64,000 nt of DNA from Lycorma delicatula (lineage: Eukaryota > Arthropoda > Insecta > Hemiptera > Fulgoridae): the NCBI RefSeq assembly GCF_047948215.1, contig NC_134455.1:157214575-157278574 (forward strand). The letters run 5' to 3'. Position numbers and translations under genes: made by a program. Of the stretch, positions 35,719-48,215 are shown in pieces. Position 1 is the first letter of the stretch; every line of letters begins with the position of its first letter. The notes below the pieces were generated by a model. It saw only the letters and a list, made by a program, of their open reading frames with translations. It made no database searches and had not been told where the DNA came from.

Positions 35719-38050
35719 GCCCTGAGGTAGGTAATCCCCACGTCCGGAACACAACATCTACGTTTCACGTCCAGGGCGGTAACAGCTGTACTTATGTACA
35801 ACACATATAGCTGGCTAACGGGGCTCCGAGTAAATTCCTCGGATACCTGTTTCCAACTTCAGGTCTCTAAACGGACTGGATTTTTGGCTACCTGCAGGAT
35901 ATGGAATAATAAACGATTTTGGAAATGGACTAATACCACTTTTAGAGCTGGCGATGTGGCGGCCAGGGTCAATGTTATTGCAGGTGCAACGGAACCCTTC
36001 CGTTGTCCACATGTCCTCTGCGATGGCAAGCATGTAGCAATGGTGCCCATGTATGTCGGTGCATGGGAGCTCTGAAAGCTTCGGTGAGTAGGAGCCTGGA
36101 GTCAGTGCAAAGACTGCGCATCCGCTCTCTGCCAGGACATATGCCGGTTCCACCGGAGTACCGGATCGGACCTCCAAGGTTAGTAGCCCTGGAGTGGGGG
36201 TGTACCCCGGCGGCTAGCCTTGCTACAGAAGGGATAAACGTTCATGAATATTGAACAAACAAACGTGGCAGAGGGTGCACGTAAACACCCTCGTTTAGAA
36301 ACCTCCGATTCGCCACAAGCGAAGAGGAAAAAGAGTAATGAGTCAGACAAAATTAAGAGAGATGCTGACAAAATCAGCAAGGAATTGAGAAAGTCTTTGT
36401 TTGGAAACATTGCTCCCAAACCAAGATTTTTAATTAATACAAAGGAGAATGGCAACTTTCAAAAAGTTAGTCCATTCTTGATCGCAAGAGAGATAACTAA
36501 TTGTGCTGGGGGTCCTGTTAAGGAAATTCGCAAAACCTTTAACGGATTACTAGTTGAAACTATTAACGACAGTCAAAGTCAAAAAGTCCAGGCATTGAAG
36601 AAGATCGGTGAATTTGCGGTATCAGTGCAACCGCATAGCACCCTTAATACATCCAGAGGAGTTGTTGTTCTTCTAAACTGTACATAAGAGGAAATAGTAC
36701 AGGAAATGTCGAGTCAAGGAGTGATTCAGTGTCGCAGACTAACAATGAGAAGAAATGGCGAAGTTCTTCCTTCGGCCTCTCATGTACTGACATTTAACAG
36801 GCCTACCGTCCCTGAAAAGGTGCGTGCTGGCATACATCGGTTTGATGTACGTGCGTTTATTCCGCAGCCTATGCGATGTTTCAAGTGTCAATATTTCGGG
36901 CACACTGCAACTAGATGTGAAGCGCAGGAAATCTGCATATGTGGAATGAAGATACATGAGGGTGAACCATGTAAAAACCCTCCAATCTGTATTAATTGTA
37001 AAGGGCACCATAACTGCCGATCCAGGAATTGCCCAGTTTATAAATCTGAAACGGCCATTCAGGAAGTTAAAACGCTTCAGAAGGTTAGTTATCCTGAAGC
37101 GAAGAAAATTGTTAGTCAACGAACACCTCGACAGTCGACCACTTATGCTGAAGCAGCTGCTGTCCCTTCTTCAAACAAAATTAACGTGGAGCAGTTGCTT
37201 AATTCAATGGCACCAAGCCTTGCAACAATGATAGAAAAAATCATTGATGCTAAGATAGAGTCGACTCATCGCATAGAACCATCTAAACATGAGAAGGCTC
37301 AATCCCGCATTGACATCGTTGATAAAAGAAACGTACCAGCGCAGCATAAAAAACTAGCTAAACCTGCGATCATAAAACCATCACCTGAAGTAGTAAATAA
37401 AAATCTTGATTTGTCTAGAAAAGAGGAAAAGATCACTCCGTCGTGTAGTTACAAAACTAAGGAAATAGCCACTAGAAAATCCGAGTCTACCGAAGTGGAG
37501 GTGCAAGTCGTTATTGAGAAAGCACCAGAGGTAGACGATATACAAACTGTAACAATGGAGCCTCCAAAAGCTCAAAGAACAGCTTCAGCGAGACCATCTA
37601 TTTTAGCTGGACCCAGCACTGCTGTAGAGATAGAATCCATCAGCCGCGGAAAGTGCATCGCTTGCTAGTCTAGATTCAATAGCAACGATGTTAACAGCAC
37701 CAATGAAGCTTTCATCACCTGATGTAAGCCGGCGAACGTCATTGGCATCAGAAAGAGAAGACGATGCCATGTCCGAGGCCTCAGACCCACTGTCATCGGA
37801 AGTCGAGGCCGTTCGCAGAATGGAAAAACGGTGCAAGAAAGGATGGCCGAAAGGAAAGCCTAGAAAGTAATTTGATAGATCAGAAGTTATAAGAAAATGT
37901 AAAATTTTGATCATTTTTTTTTGACACATGAAAATGTGAAATATTGAACCCTTTTTGTATTCTTTTTGAAGTGGGATGGGGCTAATGACCAAAGTAGTCG
38001 ATGCCCCTAAAAACCTCAAAAAAAAATTAAAATAATAATAATAAATCAAT
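35719..38050 (+). mobile_element. ORF1-only I-clade non-LTR retroelement with 12-bp target duplication
   Basis: It is bracketed by TAATAAATCAAT at 35707-35718 and 38039-38050. The homologous region of repeat copy 2 (TTAGTAAATCAATATAT) shows the empty site. The 5' UTR (35719-36243, about 525 bp) aligns with the composite element at 7.2 kb, so the 5' end is complete. ORF1 fills 36244-37870. A 160-bp 3' UTR with GGGGCTAATGACC...GATGCCCC leads directly to an A-rich segment and (TAA)n, the 3' tail type of I elements. The ORF2 region (endonuclease, RT, RNase H), normally about 4 kb, is absent. The element thus has both natural ends but half the coding content, and would need ORF2 in trans. Confidence 0.88.
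36244..37870 (+). pseudogene. I-clade ORF1 protein (gag-like, three zinc knuckles), one nonsense and one frameshift
   Basis: ORF1 proteins of this clade bind and package element RNA. From the ATG at 36244 the frame runs to a single TAA at 36685 and continues in the same frame from 36688 to about 37640. There a one-base shift moves to the frame ending MEKRCKKGWPKGKPRK at 37870. Read through, the protein is about 540 residues, a normal length for this ORF. The N-terminus is lysine-rich (HPRLETSDSPQAKRKK). The central RNA-binding-like domain ends GVIQCRRLTMRRNGEV. Three CCHC-type knuckles follow at about 36868-37050 (CFKCQYFGHTATRC, CICGMKIHEGEPC, CINCKGHHNCRSRNC), then TAIQEVKTLQKVSYPEAKK. A charged, probably disordered tail follows. 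With only two lesions it is the best-kept ORF1 here. Confidence 0.88.
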
Positions 38051-38607
38051 ATATCATTTTAAAACAATATTAAAAAAATAAATTAGAAAAAAGTTAAAAT
38101 AAATAAAAAGGGAGATGAAGTCTGATTCGAACCGTTGTGCCTTCCTCTTATAAATCCAATTATTTTATTAATTAAAATTTTGTTTGGCTGTAACTCTGGA
38201 ACCAATGAAAATAATTACCACTTATGTTATATCGTTATGATATATCGTTTAAAAGCTCTCAATGAGAGCTTATTACGGCAGTTAAGAAAAAGTCCGAAAT
38301 CTAAAAAAAAAAATGGATTTCGGGTTTTTTTGAACACTTTTTGTTCAGTTGATTGTAATCAAAAGGGGAGATGCACAACTGGATGTTACAGCAGTCCTAA
38401 ATCCAAAATTTCAACATATTGCGGGTAATTGTTTTTGAGTTATGCCAGAAATGTACTAGTACATACACACATACCTACGTACAGACGTCACGCCGAAACT
38501 AGTGAAAATGGATTCAGGGGTTGGTCAAAATGGATATTTACGTTGAAATCTGTAAATCGAAATTTTTCGTGATCTACTTCCTTTATTTCGTACTAGGAAG
38601 TAAAAAT
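38051..38607 (+). repeat. Interspersed repeat family X, copy 3, 3' part
   Basis: Continuation of the family X copy after the I-clade insertion, ending TTTCGTACTAGGAAGTAAAA. The internal hairpin (about 38290-38330) has AGTCCGAAATCT opposite GGATTTCGGG. Confidence 0.85.
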
Positions 38608-39036
38608 GTTTCGAATCATTTATCTTAATAACTGCTTTTGCTAAAGTATTTGCCTATTTCTCTTGTTTGATGGTGCAGATTTGGGCTTAAATAAATATTT
38701 TTGTTTAATTTTTATTTATTTTTTTATGGGATGAATCATTCCTTCCACTAACATTATTGTCCTTTATTTTGTTTTCATTACTTTCAGTTTTTCTAATTTT
38801 TCTCCAGATTTATTTTGTACTTCTTTTTCTCTATTGTTATTCCATACATCTTCTATTTTTATATTTTCTTCCTAATATATTTTGTTGTATGTTTAATTGA
38901 GTAATCTACTTTCTATCTCTTGTTAATGTTCAGAAAAATCTGGAAACAAAGTACTATGGACTTTAGTTTGGAAACCCAATTAATTGATTAAATTAAATTT
39001 TGAATGAAGTAATGATAAATAAATAAATACATTATC

Positions 39037-39101
<65 letters not shown>

Positions 39102-39102
39102 C

Positions 39103-39134
<32 letters not shown>

Positions 39135-40178
39135 AGTGAGAGAGAAAAGCGGAAAACCTAAAGTAACCTAAACTTAAACTAACTCATTCGAAAAAAATAA
39201 CGCTAAACTTGCATTTTAAAGTAAATTTAAATATCGTTCTATTCAATATTGCAAAAAGAATTTTTACTCTAATAAAATATTAAATTAAATTATGATAATT
39301 GAGAAATACTAAAAGATAAAATTAAAATTTCATAATAAAGTAAGAAAATATTTGTGATCCGTCTTTTTTTAAAAACAAAAGCCGATACTAAAATTATAAT
39401 TAAGGTACATATATTGTTAGAATGCTACCATTTTAAACAGTTAATTATAAATTAATGGCTTACGTGGAACGAAAATATCAGAGTTTAGCTGTTTTGCTCA
39501 CGGTCTGTTTATCCTGTCATCCCAGTTATATATATATATATATATACATAGTATTTAATAATTTATTGGACGTAATCTGCTCTATTTATCGAATTCCCCT
39601 CGATAAGTTTAGTATTAATCATTAACTCTACAATTGATAAAACGTAGAGCGTAGAATTTCATACAATTCAACATAATTTTGTATATAATATTTGTTTTAT
39701 TACAAAAAAGAGTAATTATGAAAACAATAAATGCATTTAACATCATTAATAGTCACTTTATGTATAATAAAATTATAAAATGTAATTACTGTTGTAAAGT
39801 ATTTTTATTACAAGGGCATACTAATTTTATATTTACCGTTGCAAAGTATGAACTTACACAAATAAATAATGTTTAGAATATTTAATTGTGTTAAATACAT
39901 ATTCTCTCTTGTAACTAAATTAATCAACCAGAAAATATCAAAATTTGGAATTTTACATGGTAATTAGGAATAGCTACAAAAACCCTTACAAAAAAAAATA
40001 TACGTAAAATTAAACTCATTTAATTGGGAACGTAAATAAATATTAATTTTTATATTATTTAAAAATAATTATTATTATAAAAGGAGAGAATAAAAATCTA
40101 TATATATGTATACATATATACGTACAAGTGTGTGTGTGTCCTTACGCAGAGTTGTGTATATGAACACTATATATTTTT
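38608..40178. other. AT-rich noncoding DNA
   Basis: No gene recognised. It contains the compound microsatellite listed separately and further short TA runs at about 39530-39545. Confidence 0.55.
39041..39134. repeat. Compound (AT)n-(GA)n microsatellite
   Basis: A TA run of about 55 bp followed by ACATACATA and a GA run of about 28 bp. Confidence 0.95.
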
Positions 40179-40839
40179 GACTTTCCTTGTACGAAATAAA
40201 GGAATTTTGTGATTGCGAAAAATCGGTTTTCAGATTTCAACGGAAATATCCATTTTGACTAGTTTCGGCGTGACGTCTGTACGTACCTACTGATGTATCT
40301 CGCATAACTGAAAAAAAATTAGCCGTAAAATGTTGAAATTTTGGATTTAGGACTGTTGTAACAGCTAGTTGTGCACTTCCTCTTTTTATTGCAATCGACT
40401 GAACTAAAAAAGCCCAAAATCCAAAAACTTTGGAGTTTGGACTTTTGATTAACTGCAATAACAAGCCCTCATTGAAAGCTTTTGAACGATGTATCATAAG
40501 TGATACTTATTTTCATTGTTTCCAGAGTTACAGCCAAACGAAATTTTAATTAATGAACTATTTGGATCTTACAAGGGCACTCGATTTGAATCAGACTTCA
40601 TCTCCTTTTTTTTTAACTTTTTTTTTTAATTTAAATTTATTGATTTATTAATAATTATTAACCTCTGATTGTAAACAAAAATTTACGATAAATAATAATT
40701 CAATAATAACAATAAAAAATATGAGAAAATATCAGAAGTTATTAATGAAATAAAATTTTATGTACTTTTCATCTTAAAAAATGTGTATATGTAATTTAAT
40801 AGGCGTACAAGGAAGTCATATGGTATCCATATCAGATTT
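40179..40839 (-). repeat. Interspersed repeat family X, copy 4
   Basis: A full-length copy on the minus strand: GACTTTCCTTGTACG at the plus-strand left end and CGTACAAGGAAGTC toward the right end, followed by the ATCTGAT block reversed. The pair of CTTGTACG blocks shows the possible terminal inverted repeat clearly. The internal hairpin is kept with one mismatch. The reversed sequence GGTTCGAATC (complement of GATTCGAACC in sense copies) lies near 40585 in altered form. Confidence 0.85.
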
Positions 40840-43800
40840 ATAATTTACATTTTTGTTCTTGCACCACGTTTTTTTATTAATAGATTTTACTCTTGATGGC
40901 GCAAATTTTTTCTATTTTCTGATTCCTTTACAAACCTGGTCCTGTTATATAATTATATAGTATAATATAAATATAATAATAGTTATATAATTATGGTCCT
41001 GATATTGTTCATGATCCCTTTAAAATAGATGATGTGATATACCGTAAATATAATTTACTTACTGCATTGAATAAAACAATAACATTAAAAAATAAAAAAT
41101 AAACTGAATTGAAATTAACAGGAGGTATTAAAAATTTCAAAACAACTTTAATTAAGTGTACTTCATTGTACTAGTAATTTTTCCTAGACGGCCCTTAAAA
41201 TTAATTTGCAAACACTTATTACGCTAGAAACTTTACATATTTTACCGTACAGTAATTTTCGAAATTTTTAAAAATATTTTAAATTAAAATAAATATCAGA
41301 ATAATATTGAAAAATATCGTATGAAATTCATGTTTAGGAAAGAAATTACTTTGTATAGTTATTCGGGAAACTGATTAACTAACGTGATATAGAAATCCAG
41401 TTTGACAACCTTGTACGAAAGAATGCCAACAGTACTTGTTATAAAGAAACAGTTTACCATCAGTCTTGGTGTCACACCCAAGTTATGTAAATTCGATTTC
41501 ATTACTTTATTTTTACATAAAAAGCTGCATATCCACACCACATTTAGTTATTCTTTTAGAAGAAAACTGGAGATACTGTTAAATTAATTAATCTCTTTTA
41601 CAAATCGTTAACTATTTTTACTACTAAAAATTACTCGTAAACGTGCAAACCTCTTATTGAGAAAAGCGAGGTACTGAGTTTCCTCGACCTTTTAGCTTTC
41701 GTTGTTCGTGAAACAATTTCTGCCAGATTTTTTTTCCGAAAATGCGAGTAAGTTCGTTTCTATCAGATGGAACAAATTTTTTAGATTAAAATTTTTCGTC
41801 TCAAACTGGTGGCTTGTTTCTCAGATACGAATTAATAAAGAAGTATGAAGGGAAAGTTTTCATCTCCAAATCACCGACTTGGAAGACTGCAGGGGATCTT
41901 GGAAGACCTGCAAGAGTAGACCGTGCTTAGAGTCTCTCTGTTAATTTATGCACGGTATTCCCGTCATTCCCGACGTCAATAAATATTTCCATTTTTTCTT
42001 TCAGTGACTAAGCGTTACATACTTCGCTATTTCATTAGATATACGAGATTTACATTTATTTCCGAGTCGTTTCTGCTACTACCGTAGATAAATCACGACT
42101 TTCTCATTACACTACTAAAAATGTACTGTTATTCTGTCTTTTTTGTAAACTTTTTTTACCCTTCCGACTCATTATAAAAATAAAAAAGGCATGTAAGAAT
42201 AGCAGTACTCCTCAATAGCAATATGTCATCGACGATGTCCTGTGTTTCTCAAATTAATGATTACGTTATTGGTAATTATGATTATACGCCTTTCTCTCTG
42301 AGGCCGGTTTCTTGCACCATGTCCGTCTCTTTTCTCCTCTAGTCCCGGCTCAACGTTTTTAAACTTCTGATAGCTCCCACCTTTAAATCATCTATATAAT
42401 TTTCTTTTATATATTTTAATATATTTTTATATTATATTTTATCGTATTTTTTAAAATTTATTTTTCTTTTTAATCATCTATATAGTATTTCGTTTTTCCG
42501 GCATCTCTTTTTTGCAACTTTACGTGATTCTTGTTATTTTCTTTTAATCAATCCTTATCTAAAGATATACCTATGATCGTTATATTTCTTATTTTTAATT
42601 CAACAGAATTTATTAGACACTTACCCACTCTTCTCATTAACTCTTCATTTTCTACTTTGACTCTCCATTTAATCTTGTCTAACCTTCTCCATACCAATAT
42701 TTCCAAGGTTTTAAGGATTTTTTTTCTCGATACATTAATAACATAGTCTATTCAAAATTTTGATGTTACAGTAAGATATTTTTTCGTTTGCTGAATTGTG
42801 CATAATCAAGCAGGATCGACAATTCCTGTTTGTATTAATTTTAATTTATTAATTCATATTTAATACAGAGATCAATTTATTTTAACTCTGCAGAAAATAA
42901 GCTAGGCCTCCTGTACACATAAGCAATAATATTTTTATTTTAATAAAAAAAAAAAAAAAATTATAATATCACTGCTTTTTCTGTGCATTTATTTAATTTG
43001 AACAAATTAAAATTAGAAGGTTCACATGTAATTTGAACCTTTGTGATGAAAAAAGTAGAGGTATTTTCATAAATACTGTTTAGCTGCGATGTTTGACGTT
43101 TTAACTATGTTAGTGAAAAAATTATTTCAGTTAATTTGGCTGAGATACAAAGAACATAGTTTTTCTGTATTTTCATTACTCATAATTAAAATTAAAAAAA
43201 AAATTAAATCAACTCAACAAAAATATTTAATTTACCTATGAAATGGAAAGTAAATAGTTGTATCAGTTTTATATTTTTCAATTAATTTGTAAAAAAAATA
43301 AATAATAAATAAAAAAAATTCTTTTGAAATATACCGGAAAATCACGCACAATAATAGGTATATTACTGATGATTTTTTATTTTTATTTTGGTGAATTATT
43401 AGATGACAACGTTTTATGCAATAGTTTAAAAATAAAACAACAGATACTCCTTGATCTGAAGGCTTATTTCAGATAAATGAATTTTATAAAGTAAGCTGAT
43501 TTTAATAGATTTATTAGAGATATTGACAGTCTGTAAAACAAGATTTGACAAAGAATTAACTTAAAATTAACAGGCTTATTTTAGGATAATAAAGAAAAAG
43601 GACTGAAAAAGAATGGGTTAATGTAACAATGCCCTCAATTTAGCAAAAAGGTAAACATATTTTATTTTAAATCACAACATTATCGTTATCTACGTTTAGA
43701 CTAGAAATAAAAAATTGAAATTCCTCTCACCTCGGAAACACTAATGACAAAACTAAACCCGCCCAAAGTTATAGGCATTTATAAATAATTTTTTATAAAC

Positions 43801-44640
43801 AATAATTGCAGTTTAATATCCGTATGGCCAATTAAAAGGAAGATTGAAAATATAATAGGTTACCATTGGGCTTATTAAACCTATTAAAATTACAGAAAAA
43901 AGGTTGTTGGCGATCATTGCCTGAAAACTTATCGCATAATTAGTTTTATTTAAAAAGAAATCCTTAAATTTCTGATTGTCATAAAAATCAAGAATTTGAG
44001 ATTTTAAAGTTTCATTTTATTACTAGTGAAGCAGAAATTTAATTATCAAACAACGATAAGAAGGACCGATATAATATTCTGTTTGAATTTTAAATTTGTT
44101 AAAAATCCTTTAATGTTACTTTTAAATCATAAGAGCATTAGATTCCTACTTTCCGTCACTAAAATTCTGTCCATGGGAGCTATTGCGTTTGTGTATGCAT
44201 TCATACATTATTCTTACTTTTATGAAAGTTTCTTACATTATTTCTTTTTTACTTAGATTATTATTTGTATAACAAAGTTTATTTAATAGTTAACTTTTGA
44301 TTGAACAAAATTTTATAACGTATTAAATATTTATAAAATATTTCCTGTAAATTTAGCAACAATATACTCGTAGTTTTATTTTATTGGAAATTATTGGAAA
44401 TCCTCCAATGCAGCCAATTTCCTCAATCTGCTATAGAATAAAAAAATTAATGAAATTCCCTTAAACCTTTTGATTTGATACTGTCAGGTGAATCGTTTCA
44501 AACAATTTTTATATTTCAATTTGAAAAAAATGGTGCTTACTTTCTGTAATTTTATCTGTTTTGTAATTATCTCTAATATATATTTTTAACTGGACAATTA
44601 AAACAAGTTCATTGATTTCCATTTAATAAACATCGGCGCA
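40840..44640. other. AT-rich noncoding DNA with one LINE scrap
   Basis: No gene recognised except the small LINE fragment at 42.5-42.75 kb. Open frames here are short and biased. Confidence 0.5.
42495..42745 (-). pseudogene. LINE C-terminal scrap
   Basis: The minus strand reads LKTLEILVWRRLDKIKWR then VKVENEELMRRVGK, the conserved C-terminal WRR-L-KI-W...NEE block of the endonuclease/RT LINE group (compare FEMWI-RRMKKVRWTDEEV at 23.25 kb). Only about 80 residues remain, with no RT core. Confidence 0.6.
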
Positions 44641-44644
44641 GCCG

Positions 44645-44995
44645 TTTTAGTTTTATACGATTACCACCTCTGTATTTACATGAACGTAGCCCCGTGGGAG
44701 ATTCAGAAGGATTTACTCCTACAATTCTTCTTCACTTTCTTTGGATGATCGTAACCAACCGCTCGTTCGGTCTGCAGCCTAGTCCCAATGATGTTTTCTG
44801 GAGTAAGCTCGCCGAATTCTCTCCGGTATGATTTCTACGCTGCAGGAACCGATTGGAAAGGAATAATATGTGTTCTACAGAATATCCTTTTCCCGCAATA
44901 ATCACATTCCGTATACTTTAAAACACCCTGACCGGTAAGGAACTGGGCCAACACTTATCCCGGTTCCGAAACTCGTATCCCAGTTGCGAACCGTT
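44645..44995 (-). pseudogene. R1-type LINE C-terminal relic
   Basis: The minus strand reads LTGQGVLKYTECDYCGKRIF near 44940-44880, matching the LxGHGxF...CxxCG motif that follows the RT thumb in R1-clade proteins (compare LSGHGYFKDYL at 27.6 kb). Then come FGELTPENIIGTRLQTERAV (about 44810-44755). A stop lies after SVPAA. Short and dead. Confidence 0.6.
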
Positions 44996-45224
44996 CTCAA
45001 TCTACTCCCTTTCTTTTTGCTTTCCTCACCACATAGCTTAATAATAATCCATTAGTAATCACTTGAAACAACTTGGTAATTAAATAAATATGTGATTGAT
45101 TTTTTTCACAATGTATCTTGTAATAAATTAAACATTACATCAGAAGGTATAAAATAACATCAACTGATAAATCTATCCATTCAACTATTTAAATGACATA
45201 AATATTAGCTTTCATTTTTGGTAA

Positions 45225-45485
45225 AATGAGATCCTGATTGATGCGATCCGCCTTCCTAAACCTATCTCTCAAACTTAGGACGGTTTAGACGCAGTTAATG
45301 CGTCTTAGTTATTCTATATCTCGGCTTTGTTAGATTATTATATGTATGTCCTACGACACTCCCGGAACGTAAGGATTCAAAGCGGGGTCATACATCCAAA
45401 TCGGTTCAGCCGTTGAGCTGCTACGGTGGAACAAACATACACAACCTTAAATACAACATTACGCTTCTTTTCCGGCAGTCATGTA
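45225..45485. repeat. Probable 3' end of an RTE-like or related repeat
   Basis: The phrase ATCCAAATCGGTTCAGCCGT followed by a GGAACAAACATACACAAC-like run (45395-45445) resembles the conserved 3' UTR wording of RTE-type LINEs and the SINEs that use them. No coding sequence is visible, and the assignment rests on this phrase only. Confidence 0.35.
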
Positions 45486-45489
45486 AAAT

Positions 45490-47552
45490 TTTTTGTTTTG
45501 GTTTATTATTTATATGTTATTTATTATTTTTTTACCTAATATTTTTGGTTTATTTTATAAATATTTAGTAACTGTTGTTCTATAAATAATATCTTGTTAA
45601 ATGCAGGTAACCTTATTTGGCCATGAATATGTTCAATTAATGTATGTTGTTATATTTTTTTCATTATTATTAATACGTATGTAGCGAACTGCAGGTTCTT
45701 AATATAAAGTTTTATAGATAATTTAAATACATTTGATAATTAAAAATTACATTTTTTAAACGAAATTTTAAAATTATTTTACAATTAATCTTTTCATTTC
45801 GTAATTACTTTTAATGCGAATATGATCAATTACAGCAAAAATAGAGAAGTTTTTCTATGTCATAAATAATGTTTTTTTTTTTTTTTTTTTTTTTTGTTAC
45901 ATAATTTCAAATATTAAATACCGGTTGTAAAGACCGATGAAGGCGTGCCTAATTTTAATTCAGCTATAACAGTAGCAAACTGCGTCGCTGAACATTACTT
46001 GATTCTTTAAACATTAATTAATGCATTAGTAATTGTTCTATCAGTGTTATTTACATATATTAAAGAAATATAAATAATTATGATGTTATTTTCATCCATT
46101 AGAGATTACGTGTGGCAAATTTTGTAAGGAGAATTCTGGTTCAAATCCTGTGTCTAAGAGTAATTTTAACTGGAGCATATAAATATTTTATTTGTATGAT
46201 TTAAAATATACTCTTTAGTTTATTAAAAAAATAAAAATAAGCAGTTCATCTTTTTATTATTAGTTTTATTTATTTTACATTTATTGTCATTATTAGATAA
46301 ATAATTATTCAATCCTCCCTACAGTTGTTATTGTTATCTATGAATTAATGAGTTTCATTGATGATTTTCAGTACTTTTATAATATTGTACTTCTATAGCA
46401 ATTAAATATACGCATATTTCAGGGAGAAAGAGAAAATATGATTATATTATATTAAGAGAGTGACTTATATTTGATGGTGCGCCTACTGAAATGTTTTTAC
46501 TTGTTTACTTCACGAACGTATACGTGCTGTTTTATGTGTATTGCGTTTTAGTACGGGATCTACCGCATAACACGCAAGTGTTTTATGTTTGTTGCTGACT
46601 GGGTGATTCGTTACCGCCTATAATAATCAATTTCATCGCACCGGGCTAATCACTCGGGATTACCTCCCTTAAAATTTTATTGGTCCAATTACTGGGGCGC
46701 ATATCCAGACTGTTGAAAAGCTGTAGCGAATAGAAAAAAATAAGCTTCGTCAAAAAAAATTTAATAACTATTTGTGCGAATTTCTTTGATGCTGTAAAAT
46801 GTAAGTAGAGGATCGGAATCCGTCCTAATTCATTTCTGAAGACATTGCCACTTTTTTAACTGCACAATAAGTCCCCGGTTGGTTTTTATATGCACAGTAA
46901 ATATAACTTTTATACAACAGTATACTTATTGTACAAGTCACTTATGATATACGTGATGAAAAAATAAAATAACATACAATTAAAAAATATTAAATTTTAT
47001 TAATTACTAGTATAATAAATATTTTTTATTAATAAATTATTATTATTGATAAAAAATATCACAAAAATACAATTATAAAACTTCGGGGGAGAGGATAACA
47101 GAAGACAACCGATTATTATGATAAATACTTTATTTATACTTGTGTATTTTTTTTAACAAGTAACATTACAAAATTTGCATATTATTTATAACATCATTGT
47201 GACGTTATTACGTCGTTATTAATTTATATAGCTTTTCCTTTCTTTCTTGATCTATTATTTTTTTATAAATTATATTATTAAAATTTCTTATAACAGAGAA
47301 GGCATAGGTTTTTTATGCCTTTTTAAAGATGAAGACCTATTTACAGAAAATTATTTAAAATAAGTTTTCTCAACGTCTTCTAAAAATATTTTTCATAAAA
47401 TTGAATGGATTAGCTGGTTATATAAGTCAAAATACGTCGATGAAATAGGCGTTAAATAGGTTTGAATGGCTAGTTTGTATGCTGTCTTTTGTGATTAATT
47501 CTCAATCAGCAAAGCATCACTTCACTAAATTTTAAAATATGTATTATTTATC
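45490..47552. other. AT-rich noncoding DNA
   Basis: No gene recognised. A T24 homopolymer lies at 45872-45895. Around 46135-46150 a GGTTCAAATCC sequence resembles a pol III B box, but no A box or tRNA fold accompanies it. Positions 46460-46700 have raised GC without a recognisable product. Confidence 0.5.

Positions 47553-48215
<663 letters not shown>

Noticed and set aside
46080..46180. GGTTCAAATCC as a pol III B box
   Set aside because: No A box at the right distance and no cloverleaf or SINE tail.
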